This document shows positions 34,077 through 43,502 of a stretch of DNA of 64,000 nucleotides, piece by piece (position 1 is the stretch's first letter; the number at the start of each line of letters is the position of its first letter). The stretch comes from Arcicella sp038230735 (lineage in GTDB: Bacteria > Bacteroidota > Bacteroidia > Cytophagales > Spirosomataceae): contig JBBRMR010000011.1 in the NCBI GenBank assembly GCA_038230735.1, positions 1 to 64,000 of the forward strand, in the 5' to 3' direction. Made by a program: the position numbers and the translations under genes. The notes under the pieces are model-generated. The model had not been told where the DNA came from, did no database searches, and saw only the letters and a list, made by a program, of their open reading frames with translations.

Positions 34077-36440
34077 TTAATTCGCTACTTCACTCAAAAA
34101 TTTAATTCTCATCAATCTCAATTCTTCTTCCGTAATATCGTCAATATCGCAGGTTTCTAAGGCTGTGGCGATGTTGTCGGTGGTTGATTCCATGAAATAT
34201 TCATAGATTTCTTCTTGCTTATCGGGTTCAATTACTTGGTTGATGTAATAATCAAGGTTCAGTTTTGTGCCTGAATAACAGATATGCTCAATTTCCACAA
34301 TGATGTCTGCCATGGAAAGCTCTTTTTGTTCGGCAATGATGTCTAAATCAATCTTTCTATCAACCTGTTGGATAATATGAATCTTAATTTTTGATTTATT
34401 TACCGCCGATTTCACCACAACTTCCTGAGCCGTTTCAATTTCGTTATCTTCAACGTACTTTTTTATGGCATCAATAAAGGTTTTCCCAAATTTCACCACT
34501 TTACCCATACCCACGCCGTTGATTTGAGCCATCTCATCCTTTGTGGTTGGGTAGGTTGTTGCCATTTCCTCTAACGATGGGTCTTGGAAAATAACATACG
34601 GAGGTAAGTTTTTATCTTTGGCGAGTTTCTTACGGATGTTTTTCAGCAACTCAAACAAGGCAACGTCATACGACCCTGCATTACTGGCGGCTTCTTTTTC
34701 TTCGTCTTCTTCTATTTTTTCATTTTCATAATCATGGTCTTTCGAGAGCGTAAGCGGATAGGAGTCTTTTACATATTCACGCCCCTTTTCTGATACTTTC
34801 AATACCCCATAATTTTCAACATCTTTCTCTAAAAAGCCCAAAATAGCAATCTGACGCACCATCGAAACGCATTGTTCGATGGGTTCGGGTTCGGTATTTT
34901 TCCTACTTTTCTTGGCTTTGGGAACTTTCTTGGCTTTTGCTTTCGGAATTGGATTTCCGTCCTCATCTTCTTCATCGGAAAATTCTGGCTCATCGTCTTC
35001 GTCATCATCATCGTCTTCCTCTTCTGCAGAAGCCAATTTGAAGTATTGCTTTGCCATGCCAAATGTTTCAATGGTCTGATGGTCATTATTGCCAACGGAT
35101 TGACTTTTATACCCCATCAAAATATCGGCAATATACTGAGCATCAAATGTTTCACCCGTCAATTCAACCGTTTGAATGGCTAAGGAAACGGCTTCTTCGG
35201 CTTTGTATTTTGGGGTTGGTTTGTTACAATTATCACAGAAACCACAATCTTTATCCACGTACTCGCCAAAATAATTTAATAATTGACGACGGCGACACGT
35301 TCCTAATGTGGCATAATGCACCATTTCGTGCAGCAACAATCGGGCGGTATCACGCTCAACGTGGGTTTTGTCTTTGTTGAATTTATCTAATTTCGTAATG
35401 TCTTCTTTGGCATAAAACATGATACACGTTCCTTCCAAACCATCCCGTCCTGCCCGACCCGTTTCTTGGTAATATCCTTCCAAAGATTTTGGGGCATCGT
35501 AGTGAATTACGAAGCGAACATCGGGTTTGTCAATGCCCATTCCAAAGGCAATTGTGGCAACCATTACTTCGGTTTCTTCATTCAAGAACGATTCTTGGTT
35601 TGCCATTCGCACATCGGGGTCTAAGCCCGCATGGTACGGAAGGGCTTTTACGCCATTGACATTCAACAGGTTAGCAATTTCTTCAACTTTCTTGCGACTT
35701 AAACAATAAATAATTCCTGCCTTGCCGTGATTGGTTTTGATATACTTGATAATTGCTTTATCGGTATCATCTCGTTTTGCCCGAGTTTCGTAATAAAGAT
35801 TTTTACGGTTGAACGAAGTCTTGAATAAATGGGCATCTTCCATGTTCAAATTCTTCTGAATATCTTGCTGAACTTTGGGCGTTGCCGTTGCCGTGAGGGC
35901 AATAATGGGGAGATTCTTATTGAGGCTTTCAACGATGCTTCTGATTCGGCGGTATTCTGGACGGAAATCATGTCCCCATTCCGAAATACAGTGGGCTTCA
36001 TCAATGGCTACGAAGGACAATTTTGCTTGTTTCAAAAATTCCAGATTGGATTCCTTCGTAAGAGATTCGGGAGCAATGTAAAGCAATTTCACCTCTCCTT
36101 TAATAACGGCTTGCTTGACCTTCGTCATTTCAGCACGATTTAATGAAGAGTTTAAGAACTGGGCGTTAATGCCAAAGGCATTCATTTGATCTACCTGATT
36201 TTTCATCAAAGCAATCAAAGGAGAAATCACGATGGCTGTACCTTCCATCGCAATGGCAGGCATTTGATAGCAAAGCGATTTCCCTGCACCCGTGGGCATG
36301 ATGACAAAGGTATTTTTGCCTGCAAGGATATTCTTAATAATGTCTTCTTGTTCACCACGGAACTGTGAAAAACCAAAGGTTTCTTTGAGTTTTTCTTTTA
36401 ACAAATCGGCGGTTTCTTGGGTAACACTCATGTTGTTCAA
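34077..36440 (-). CDS. recQ: RecQ family ATP-dependent DNA helicase
   Basis: This 787-residue 3'-5' helicase has the SF2 core (Walker A MPTGAGKSLCYQ, DEAH in AIDEAHCISEWGHDFRPEYR). The zinc-binding RQC Cys set is in GTCRRRQLL and CGFCDNC, and an HRDC domain lies at about residues 610-690. An acidic insert at about residues 460-490 (EEEDDDDDEDDEPEFSDEED) followed by a Lys-rich stretch interrupts the RQC region. A further winged-helix-like C terminus follows HRDC. RecQ unwinds recombination intermediates and stalled forks. The start may be Met1 or Met4. Confidence 0.95.
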   Translation of the reverse strand: MNNMSVTQETADLLKEKLKETFGFSQFRGEQEDIIKNILAGKNTFVIMPTGAGKSLCYQMPAIAMEGTAIVISPLIALMKNQVDQMNAFGINAQFLNSSLNRAEMTKVKQAVIKGEVKLLYIAPESLTKESNLEFLKQAKLSFVAIDEAHCISEWGHDFRPEYRRIRSIVESLNKNLPIIALTATATPKVQQDIQKNLNMEDAHLFKTSFNRKNLYYETRAKRDDTDKAIIKYIKTNHGKAGIIYCLSRKKVEEIANLLNVNGVKALPYHAGLDPDVRMANQESFLNEETEVMVATIAFGMGIDKPDVRFVIHYDAPKSLEGYYQETGRAGRDGLEGTCIMFYAKEDITKLDKFNKDKTHVERDTARLLLHEMVHYATLGTCRRRQLLNYFGEYVDKDCGFCDNCNKPTPKYKAEEAVSLAIQTVELTGETFDAQYIADILMGYKSQSVGNNDHQTIETFGMAKQYFKLASAEEEDDDDDEDDEPEFSDEEDEDGNPIPKAKAKKVPKAKKSRKNTEPEPIEQCVSMVRQIAILGFLEKDVENYGVLKVSEKGREYVKDSYPLTLSKDHDYENEKIEEDEEKEAASNAGSYDVALFELLKNIRKKLAKDKNLPPYVIFQDPSLEEMATTYPTTKDEMAQINGVGMGKVVKFGKTFIDAIKKYVEDNEIETAQEVVVKSAVNKSKIKIHIIQQVDRKIDLDIIAEQKELSMADIIVEIEHICYSGTKLNLDYYINQVIEPDKQEEIYEYFMESTTDNIATALETCDIDDITEEELRLMRIKFLSEVAN

Positions 36441-36481
36441 ACTTATTATTTGATGTTTTTGAAATAATTTGGTGGCTGTTA

Positions 36482-36721
36482 TTATAAAATCGTTTTACTT
36501 TCTAAGTATAATGTATCTGGGCAAAAATCTTGCTCATTTTGCCAAAGCACAGTTCCTAAAAATGGCTTAACAGAGTTAAATAAGTTGATATTTTGCAACT
36601 CTTTAAATACTCCATACTGTAAGTATGGCTTTACGTCAAATGATTTTACTTCGTTGTTATCGAAAGTAAGCTTCAAAGTAAAATCTTGGTTTGGCTGAAC
36701 ACTTTTAACTCTTGGATTCAT
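36482..36721 (-). CDS. DUF2442 family protein
   Basis: This 79-residue protein (MNPRVKSVQPNQDFTLKLTF at the N terminus, YLQYGVFKELQN in the middle) fits the DUF2442 family, which is often encoded next to a DUF4160 protein in a pair suspected to be toxin-antitoxin-like. No DUF4160 gene is visible here: the sequence upstream encodes only a short in-frame stretch, perhaps a remnant. The start at 36721 is chosen from the family N terminus; the frame is open for 22 more codons upstream. Confidence 0.75.
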   Translation of the reverse strand: MNPRVKSVQPNQDFTLKLTFDNNEVKSFDVKPYLQYGVFKELQNINLFNSVKPFLGTVLWQNEQDFCPDTLYLESKTIL

Positions 36722-36798
36722 GATATATTCTATTTGCAATTGTCCATGAGAAAACCACTTCATAATTCTTAACTCATATCTCATCACTCATAACAAAC

Positions 36799-37830
36799 TT
36801 GATTAATTCTTATCTTTACAAAAAATCGTCCAAAATTTGTCCATTCAAAACGAATCCTAAATTTAAATTAATAAAAAATATTCAATCAACTGCAAAAAAA
36901 GTTTTAGAGGAAGAAGCAAATGCTATCCTACAAATTATTCCTTTGATTGATTCTGAATTTGAAAGCTGTGTAAATCACCTACTTAGCTCACAGGGTCGGC
37001 TGGTGGTTACGGGTGTTGGCAAATCTGCCATTATTGCTCAAAAAATTGTGGCTACCTTGAATTCTACGGGAACACCCGCCTTATTTATGCACGCCGCCGA
37101 TGCCATTCACGGCGACTTGGGAATGATTCAAAACGGCGATACGGTCATGTGCATTTCGAGGTCGGGAGATACGCCCGAAATCAAAGTTTTAGTGCCACTT
37201 ATCAAAAGAACTCATGTAAAGTTAATTGCGATGGTGTCTAATCCAAGTTCTTATCTTGGAAAAAATGCAGATTTTTTACTCCATGCCCTCGCCGAAAAAG
37301 AGGCTGACCCCTTGAATCTTGCCCCCACCACCAGCACAACGGTTGCGTTGGCTTTGGGCGATGCATTGGCGGTTTGTCTGTTGGAATACCGTGGATTTAG
37401 TAGTAAAGACTTCGCCAAATATCACCCTGGCGGGGCTTTAGGCAAGAAATTGTACTTGAAAGTATCCGATATTTATCCGAATCATGAATTGCCACTCGTA
37501 CATACCCATACGAGTGTGAAGGAGGCAATTTTAGAAATAAGTTCTAAAAGATTAGGGGCAACGGCGGTGCTAAACGAAAATCAAGAATTGGCAGGAATTA
37601 TTACGGATGGAGATATTCGGAGGATGTTGAATACCCACGATTCTTTCACGGGACTGACCGCCCAAGATATTATGACTATTTCACCAAAAGCCATTGACCC
37701 AGAGGCGTATGCAGTGCATGCTTTACAGATTATGCAGGAGAAAAATATTACGCAATTAGTTGTGGTTCAGAATAATAAGCCTTTGGGTTTCGTGCATTTG
37801 CATGATTTGTTGCGGGAGGGGTTGGTTTAA
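36799..37830 (+). CDS. kdsD: Arabinose-5-phosphate isomerase (KpsF/GutQ family)
   Basis: This is an SIS-domain isomerase with two C-terminal CBS domains. It converts ribulose-5-phosphate to arabinose-5-phosphate, the first step to Kdo for lipopolysaccharide. The SIS fold shows GRLVVTGVGKSAIIAQKI and MCISRSGDTPEI; AADAIHGDLGMI and YHPGGALGKKL are family blocks. The start is unclear: the only in-frame standard start is a TTG at 36799, which gives an N-terminal extension (to residue about 25) unlike the usual N terminus, and no ATG occurs before the domain. A rare initiator such as ATT at 36835 is possible. Confidence 0.88.
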   Translation: MINSYLYKKSSKICPFKTNPKFKLIKNIQSTAKKVLEEEANAILQIIPLIDSEFESCVNHLLSSQGRLVVTGVGKSAIIAQKIVATLNSTGTPALFMHAADAIHGDLGMIQNGDTVMCISRSGDTPEIKVLVPLIKRTHVKLIAMVSNPSSYLGKNADFLLHALAEKEADPLNLAPTTSTTVALALGDALAVCLLEYRGFSSKDFAKYHPGGALGKKLYLKVSDIYPNHELPLVHTHTSVKEAILEISSKRLGATAVLNENQELAGIITDGDIRRMLNTHDSFTGLTAQDIMTISPKAIDPEAYAVHALQIMQEKNITQLVVVQNNKPLGFVHLHDLLREGLV

Positions 37831-38846
37831 AGCGACCCTCTTACAATCAAACGACACTCGCTTGATACTTTCCCTTTTTGTTTATTACGAACCATTCTGC
37901 CCGCCAATTTACCCATTTCTACAAAATCATTGGAAAGCGTAGTAATACCGTGTTGGGCTAAATTTGCTTTTATTGGCGTATCATCATAAGACATTAATCC
38001 TATATCTATACCCAATTTTAAGCCCTCTCGATTGGCATAATTTACGAATTGAACAAGGTCATTTTCCAAAAACAAAATATAGGCATTACCTTCTTTTAAA
38101 TGCTCAAAATCTAACTGATAGATTACTTCGTGAGCTATGTTATATTCATGACAAAACCGATTAAAACCCTCTAAAATGCCTTTGGGCGTATATTGAAACT
38201 GATTTTTACTTAAATAAAGAGTTAAGGTTTTATACTTTTCCAATAATGGTAACGTTTCGGTAAGTCCCCGATAAAAATTTTCTTCAAAATCTTGGTAAAG
38301 CACGGCATAATTATCCTCCAATTGCTCTACGTCAATGTCTAATACCAATAATTTTTCTTTGGGAATTTGTCTGAGAATCGAAGAAACGTCTTCGTTGAAG
38401 TGAGGCATCACAATATAATGATGATAATTGCCAATATTATTGGTAATCAAATTTTCAAAGACATTTAATTCGTGATAATGAAAATATAAATCTATGGAAA
38501 CATTCTCGCCGAGGGATTCTCTTAATGACAAAAAAAGTGCTTCTTTGTAGGAATTCATCGCATCAAAAAGCACAAAAACGTGCATGGTTGTTTGTACATC
38601 CGTGGAGATAATATAATATCCTTTGCCGTGTTGAGAAGCCATAATACCCCGTTCACGCAGTTCCTCATAAGCACGAATGACGGTCATACGAGCAACCCCG
38701 AGCGAACTTGTAATGTCATTAATGGTGGGCAGTTGGTCTCCTCTTTTTAGTATTTTTTGCTCAATCTTACCAATAACATCCTCCACAATCTGCTGATACT
38801 TAGGGGTTTGAGCATTGGGAAGTATTTGTAAGTGGCTTTTTTTCAT
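37827..38846 (-). CDS. GntR-family regulator with LacI-like ligand domain
   Basis: This 339-residue paralogue of the regulator at 8402-9412 has the same layout: a GntR winged helix (QLPTINDITSSLGVARMTVI, then GKGYYI) and a periplasmic-binding-like effector domain (NYHHYIVMPHFNED, LLVLDID). Both end with a conserved short C terminus (LIVRGSL versus YMIRRESL). The DNA-recognition helices differ, so operators probably differ. It is convergent with kdsD, overlapping it by four bases. The ligand is unknown. Confidence 0.86.
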   Translation of the reverse strand: MKKSHLQILPNAQTPKYQQIVEDVIGKIEQKILKRGDQLPTINDITSSLGVARMTVIRAYEELRERGIMASQHGKGYYIISTDVQTTMHVFVLFDAMNSYKEALFLSLRESLGENVSIDLYFHYHELNVFENLITNNIGNYHHYIVMPHFNEDVSSILRQIPKEKLLVLDIDVEQLEDNYAVLYQDFEENFYRGLTETLPLLEKYKTLTLYLSKNQFQYTPKGILEGFNRFCHEYNIAHEVIYQLDFEHLKEGNAYILFLENDLVQFVNYANREGLKLGIDIGLMSYDDTPIKANLAQHGITTLSNDFVEMGKLAGRMVRNKQKGKVSSECRLIVRGSL

Positions 38847-38958
38847 AAAAATGGTATCAATTCTTTTAGCTTATGATTTAGATGTCAGTACAAGAGTTGG
38901 AATCTTCACTTATTACATCTTTATAAGGTAAGTTACAGAATTTTTACCCTGATAAGCC

Positions 38959-39708
38959 TTATTCAATCGAAATTTTACTTAATAATTTCAAACTTTTGGG
39001 TTCGGTATAATCATATTGATAAATCCCATTTTTGCCCGTTACGATTAATCTTTTTTGAGTTGGAATAACATCGTAGGAAACTACATCATTGATAAATTCT
39101 CGCTGAATGGGATTTAAAGGGTCTGTCAAATCAAAGGATTTTAAGCCATTTGAACCTTCACAAATGAATAAATTTGTGCCATCCACTGCCAAGCCGTGCG
39201 GATTCAACATCTGAATAGATTTTACTAATCGTGGAGTTATTGGATTACTGACATCAATAATATCCAAAGAATTTTGCCCATTTCGACAGCTTGTGCCACT
39301 TCTGAGGGTTACGTAAGCATAGTTACCTTGCACCACTACGGGGTCGCAACTGTATATGTGTGAATAGGTGGACAAAAACTGCGGATTGGCGGGATTTTTA
39401 TTGTCATATATTTTCATTCCCGTTGTTGTGCCGATGTACAAAGCATCTTTGTAAGGGAAAATTGTTTCCGCCCCAAAGCCCAAATTTAAGGTTTTCAACT
39501 TATTGGGTTTATCCGCCACGTTTACATCAAAAACTGAAAGGTCAGTATTGGTAACGGTGTATAAAAAACCATCGCTCAACGTAAAGCGAGCCAATGAACC
39601 GCCCGTGCCGTTACCCGTTGAAGAAGGCGAAAACGAAGAATCGCTACTGCTGGTTTGGCAATTTTGGAATAAAAATATTCCTATCAAAAATAGAATTAGC
39701 TTTTTCAT
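38959..39708 (-). CDS. LVIVD-repeat lipoprotein
   Basis: This 249-residue predicted lipoprotein has the lipobox LFQNC after a hydrophobic signal (MKKLILFLIGIFLFQNC). The mature part is a Ser-rich linker followed by LVIVD-type beta-propeller blades (LSVFDVNVADKPNKLKT, LDIIDVSNPITPRLVKS, LKSFDLTDPLNPIQRE). The start at 39708 is preferred because its ATG overlaps the TGA of the upstream gene (ATGA), showing translational coupling. Function unknown; it is a surface or periplasmic protein. Confidence 0.83.
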   Translation of the reverse strand: MKKLILFLIGIFLFQNCQTSSSDSSFSPSSTGNGTGGSLARFTLSDGFLYTVTNTDLSVFDVNVADKPNKLKTLNLGFGAETIFPYKDALYIGTTTGMKIYDNKNPANPQFLSTYSHIYSCDPVVVQGNYAYVTLRSGTSCRNGQNSLDIIDVSNPITPRLVKSIQMLNPHGLAVDGTNLFICEGSNGLKSFDLTDPLNPIQREFINDVVSYDVIPTQKRLIVTGKNGIYQYDYTEPKSLKLLSKISIE

Positions 39709-40241
39709 CTGAAACATTTTAGGTTTGAATCATAAGGTACCTTTTGCCAGCCAACCACAACACCTTTCGTTTTATCCACGCACTCAAAAAAAGTATTGAA
39801 AAAAGGAGGAAAATCCGTTGTAGGCAACACAAAAATATCCTTCAAACGATTCACTACTTTGGCTTGCGTTGGGTCGCTAATGTCAATTACTACCAAATCT
39901 CTGCCATTATCGGCGTACATGGTTGTTCCTCGCACGGCAATATCCACATTACCAGCAATTTGTATGAAACCAATCTTTTGAGGATTTTTGGGGTCACGGT
40001 TGTTGATAACGTGTACGCCCTTCGACTGTTCGTTGATGAACAGATAATTGTCCTTGATATAAATTTTGCCTGGCAATTTCAAGGCTTGCGGACTGGTTAC
40101 ACTTATTTTTTCGTAATCATCCTTACTAAAATAAATGGGGCGGTAACCGTCCGTTTTTTGAGGCTCATATTGTTGCGTTTTATTCCAGTAACATCCTGAA
40201 AACAAGTTTATTATGAGCAAATAGAGAAGAGTTTTTTTCAT
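39705..40241 (-). CDS. Short LVIVD-repeat lipoprotein
   Basis: This 178-residue lipoprotein has a signal (MKKTLLYLLIINLFSGC) with lipobox LFSGC and fewer propeller-like repeats (GVHVINNRDPKNPQKIGF, DLVVIDISDPTQAKVVNR). It is a shorter relative of the next gene downstream, with which it shares an ATGA overlap. Too few blades for a closed propeller are visible, so it may assemble with its partner. Confidence 0.78.
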   Translation of the reverse strand: MKKTLLYLLIINLFSGCYWNKTQQYEPQKTDGYRPIYFSKDDYEKISVTSPQALKLPGKIYIKDNYLFINEQSKGVHVINNRDPKNPQKIGFIQIAGNVDIAVRGTTMYADNGRDLVVIDISDPTQAKVVNRLKDIFVLPTTDFPPFFNTFFECVDKTKGVVVGWQKVPYDSNLKCFR

Positions 40242-40324
40242 GAGTTTAAGGGCTGATTTTGATGTAAAGTATTGCTTTGTACTGATAGACGTAAAGAGTT
40301 TATAAATGGTTGCATCTCAAAAAA

Positions 40325-41131
40325 TTATCCTTCAAATTTACTCTCTCGTTTGGTCATTTTTGCTTCAAAAGCCTCTTGCAAATCTGCCGAAAGAAGCATG
40401 GCGGCGTTCCAAGTTGCCATGTAATTGAGTCCATCCGCCACGGAATGGTCACGGGTATGGAGAAGAATATGCTTCGTTCCTCGGATGGCGATGGGGGATT
40501 TTTGGGCGATGGTTTCGGCAATTTTCATCACTTCTTCCATCATCGTATTTTTGTCAGCAAAGGAACGATTTACGATGCCAATTTTCTCGGCTTCTTTGCC
40601 ATCCACATTACGTCCTGTGTATGCCATTTCACGTACTAATCCATCACCAATAAGTTTGGGTAATCTTTGCAAAGTTCCTAAATCTGCCACCATGCCCATA
40701 TCAATTTCTTTTATGGTAAAAAAGGCATCATCCGTGCAGTAACGCATATCACAGCCACAAATCAGGTCGATTCCGCCGCCAATACAACCGCCATGAACCG
40801 CCGCCAACACGGGTTTTGAACAGTTTTCGATGGCATTAATCGGGGCTTGTAATTTCAAAACATCCTTCCGCAATTTCTCCCGCTTCCGACCATCGCATTT
40901 GATATGATTTTGTGAAACTGACATCAACAAACTGAGGTCTATCCCCGCACAAAAATGTTTGCTTTCACCGCCTTCCAAGACGATGACACGTACCTCTGAA
41001 TTTTCATCCAAATAATTAAAAATCTCCGTGATTTCATCCCAAGCCGTCATATTGAGGGCATTCATTTTGTCGGGACGGTTGATGGTTATGTGGGCGATGT
41101 GGTCTTGAATGTTTAATTTGAGGGTTTCCAT
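40325..41131 (-). CDS. Enoyl-CoA hydratase/isomerase family, dienoyl-CoA isomerase-like
   Basis: This 268-residue crotonase-fold enzyme has the oxyanion-hole blocks HFCAGIDLSLLM and HGGCIGGGIDLICGCDMRY. The stretch IKEIDMGMVADLGTLQRLPK, with an Asp in the ADxGTLQRLP motif, resembles delta3,5-delta2,4-dienoyl-CoA isomerases (ECH1) rather than a plain hydratase. It would act on odd-positioned double bonds in unsaturated fatty acids. No other fatty-acid genes are adjacent, so the substrate is inferred. Confidence 0.85.
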   Translation of the reverse strand: METLKLNIQDHIAHITINRPDKMNALNMTAWDEITEIFNYLDENSEVRVIVLEGGESKHFCAGIDLSLLMSVSQNHIKCDGRKREKLRKDVLKLQAPINAIENCSKPVLAAVHGGCIGGGIDLICGCDMRYCTDDAFFTIKEIDMGMVADLGTLQRLPKLIGDGLVREMAYTGRNVDGKEAEKIGIVNRSFADKNTMMEEVMKIAETIAQKSPIAIRGTKHILLHTRDHSVADGLNYMATWNAAMLLSADLQEAFEAKMTKRESKFEG

Positions 41132-41451
41132 GTTTTATTGAATGAGTTTGTGATTGAGTGATTTATTGGATATTAATTAGCATTTTTTGGCAATAAAGAT
41201 AGTTAAAAATGAGTATATGATTAGTCATTTTGTATTTTTCAGAATAGGAAAATATAGTAGGCTAATAGATTATCGTTAATAGATAGTTAGGTATAGAAAA
41301 TATATACCATAAAATTTTCCTTAAAAATACTAACAAACTCATATACGTAATCTGAAAATCTTTTTGTTTTTTTGTTGTATTATTTTGACAAGAATTTTAA
41401 TAAAACCAAGAAAATAGTTAAATCATTCACATTCTAAAACCCTAATTCATT
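41132..41451. other. 320-base intergenic region, no gene seen
   Basis: This spacer lies between the divergent dienoyl-CoA isomerase-like and MFS genes. It is strongly AT-rich, begins with loose repeats of ATTGA/TGAGT words (41140-41172), and holds no long open frame or clear hairpin. Promoters for both flanking genes should be here, but I find no exact TTTG-N19/20-TAnnTTTG. Confidence 0.6.
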
Positions 41452-42672
41452 ATGGTTCAGTCAATTAACAAAGATCGACTTTTTTTAGGCAGTTGTTTTG
41501 CTCTCATCACAACGGCATTTTCATTTAGTATTCGTGCGGGTATTTTGGCACAATTGGGTACTCAGTTTCAATTAACGGGTGAACAATTGGGTTGGATAAA
41601 TTCAATGTGGTTTCTTGGATTCCCCATTTCGATGATTATAGGTGGATTGGTTTATTACACCGTTGGACCAAAAAAGATTATGCTTTTTGCCTTTGCGGCT
41701 CACGCCATCGGAATTTTGATGACTATTTACGCAACGGGTTACAGCACTTTATTGATTTCAACGCTTTTAATTGGCTTAGGAAATGGTTGCACCGAAGCGG
41801 CTTGTAATCCAATGATTGCTGATACTTATTCGGGTACTGATATGAACAAAATGTTGAACCGTTTCCACATGTGGTTTCCAGGTGGAATTGTCGTAGGAAG
41901 TCTTATTTCAAAATTCATGACGGATGGAGGAATGTCTTGGCAATCACAAATTTGGGTAATTTTGATTCCTACTATTACATATTTTATTTTGTTTCAGGGT
42001 CAGGAATTTCCGAAGCCAAAAGTTGAAGGGGCTACTTCTATTTCCAATAATTTAAAGGCAATGATGTCGCCATTATTTATTTTTATATTCTGTTGTATGG
42101 CTCTCACGGCTATTTCAGAATTTGGGCCACAGCAATGGACGGGCTTGATTATGAGTAAAAGTGGTGCAAGTCCAATGTTGATTTTGGCTTTGGTAACGGG
42201 TACGATGGCAATATGTAGGTATTTTGCGGGGTCAATTATTGGTACTTTGGGACAAACAGGCGTTCTTTTAATTTCCTCAGTATTGGCAACGGCTGGCATT
42301 TTGCTTTTCGCCACGCAAACGGGTGCAATGGCTTATGTTGCGGCATTGTGTTTTGCCTTTGGCGTTGCTTTATTTTGGCCCACCATGCTTGGTTTTGTAG
42401 CGGAGAAAATGCCACAAACGGGTGCATTTGGTTTGTCGATTGTGGGTGGCGTTGGAATGTTTTCAACCTCAATTTTCCAACCAATTATTGGCGGATGGCT
42501 TGATAGTGAAAAAGCAACTGCAACCGCCAAAGGACTAACGGGCGATTTGGCGGAACTAACCGCAGGACAGGCAACCTTAGATAATATTGCTATTTTCCCT
42601 GCTATTCTGATTGTTGCATTCGCAGGATTGTATTTTTATATGCGTAAACAAAAGACTATGGCATTAGCTTAA
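41452..42672 (+). CDS. MFS transporter (sugar-type)
   Basis: This 406-residue protein has about 12 hydrophobic segments and belongs to the major facilitator superfamily. The blocks GWINSMWFLGFPISMI and NRFHMWFPGGIVVGSL resemble sugar:proton symporters of the FHS/FucP group. The substrate cannot be read from sequence and no sugar-catabolic genes flank it. A terminator follows. Confidence 0.85.
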   Translation: MVQSINKDRLFLGSCFALITTAFSFSIRAGILAQLGTQFQLTGEQLGWINSMWFLGFPISMIIGGLVYYTVGPKKIMLFAFAAHAIGILMTIYATGYSTLLISTLLIGLGNGCTEAACNPMIADTYSGTDMNKMLNRFHMWFPGGIVVGSLISKFMTDGGMSWQSQIWVILIPTITYFILFQGQEFPKPKVEGATSISNNLKAMMSPLFIFIFCCMALTAISEFGPQQWTGLIMSKSGASPMLILALVTGTMAICRYFAGSIIGTLGQTGVLLISSVLATAGILLFATQTGAMAYVAALCFAFGVALFWPTMLGFVAEKMPQTGAFGLSIVGGVGMFSTSIFQPIIGGWLDSEKATATAKGLTGDLAELTAGQATLDNIAIFPAILIVAFAGLYFYMRKQKTMALA

Positions 42673-42694
42673 AAATTGAGTTCAATTAAAAACC

Positions 42695-42730
42695 AAACCC
42701 CACGAATACTCGTTATTCTGTGAGGTTTTT
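42695..42730 (+). terminator. Terminator after MFS gene
   Basis: AAACCCCAC (42695-42703) pairs with GTGAGGTTT (42720-42728), one mismatch, followed by a short T-run. It lies 22 bases past the MFS stop. Confidence 0.65.
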
Positions 42731-42734
42731 GTTT

Positions 42735-42788
42735 GTACCACGGGAATCCTTTCCCGTGTTTTATGTACCACGGAAAAGGATTCCCGTG
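42735..42788. repeat. Double GTACCACGG palindrome
   Basis: CACGGGAATCCTTTCCCGTG (42739-42758) is both nearly self-complementary and pairs with CACGGAAAAGGATTCCCGTG (42769-42788), one mismatch. Each arm is preceded by GTAC, so the element is also an imperfect direct repeat. A GTACCAC-bounded hairpin also occurs at 45429-45482. Confidence 0.75.
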
Positions 42789-42838
42789 TTTTGTTTTTTT
42801 CAAAATAACTCGTATTTTAGTAAAAAAATATCAAAGCA

Positions 42839-43393
42839 ATGGATTTAGTAGCCGAAAAAATATATACCGTAGAGGAATACTTCGAGTTAGAGCGTAACTC
42901 AGAAGTAAAGCATGAATTCGTAGAAGGTCAATTAATAGAAATGCCAGGAGAAAAAAGAATTGCCAACCGAGTAGCTGGAAGTATTTATGCTTTATTGCTA
43001 CGCCTATTAAATCACAAAGTCTTTGAAGTTTATATTGAAGATGTGAAATTAAGTACCGTTAAAAACAAACGTTACCGTTACCCAGACGTTATGGTTGTAC
43101 CTGTAATTGATGATGAAGATGATGCTATGGTTCACCAAGCCGTTTTCATTGCTGAAATTCTATCGCCAACTACTGAAAAAATGGATAGAAACGACAAATT
43201 AAAGGAATACTCAAAAATACCATCAGTTCAATATTATTTGTTAGTTTCACAGGAAGAAACTGTTATTGAGTTATATAAACGCAATGGAAATATTTTTGAA
43301 TACTCATTTTTTACCGAAAAAACAGACATTATTGACTTACCATTTTTCGACATAAAATTTACTTTGGATGATATTTATAAAAACATCTTGTAA
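42839..43393 (+). CDS. Uma2 family endonuclease-like protein (DUF820)
   Basis: This 184-residue protein has the Uma2/DUF820 pattern: KHEFVEGQLIEMPG near the N terminus, RYPDVMVV, and AEILSPTTEKMDRNDKLKEY, which supply the acidic and Lys residues of a PD-(D/E)XK site. The family is abundant in cyanobacteria and Bacteroidota; its biological role is unsettled. It stands alone between two hairpins, a common context for this often-mobile family. Confidence 0.88.
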   Translation: MDLVAEKIYTVEEYFELERNSEVKHEFVEGQLIEMPGEKRIANRVAGSIYALLLRLLNHKVFEVYIEDVKLSTVKNKRYRYPDVMVVPVIDDEDDAMVHQAVFIAEILSPTTEKMDRNDKLKEYSKIPSVQYYLLVSQEETVIELYKRNGNIFEYSFFTEKTDIIDLPFFDIKFTLDDIYKNIL

Positions 43394-43421
43394 AACGTCA
43401 TTCAGCATACAATTCTAAAAC

Positions 43422-43458
43422 TAAGCCTTGCAGATATTTGTGTAATCTGCAAGGCTTA
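43422..43458 (+). terminator. Terminator after Uma2 gene
   Basis: TAAGCCTTGCAGAT (43422-43435) pairs exactly with ATCTGCAAGGCTTA (43445-43458), followed by ATTTG. It lies 28 bases past the stop. Confidence 0.75.
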
Positions 43459-43502
43459 ATTTGTAGAACAGGTTTCTAATCTGCCATTTAAAACAACTTT
43501 AT

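Noticed and set aside
34872..35183. Open frames antisense to recQ over the acidic insert
   Set aside because: They consist of Ser/Phe runs produced by the complement of GAT/GAA codons, with no independent support.
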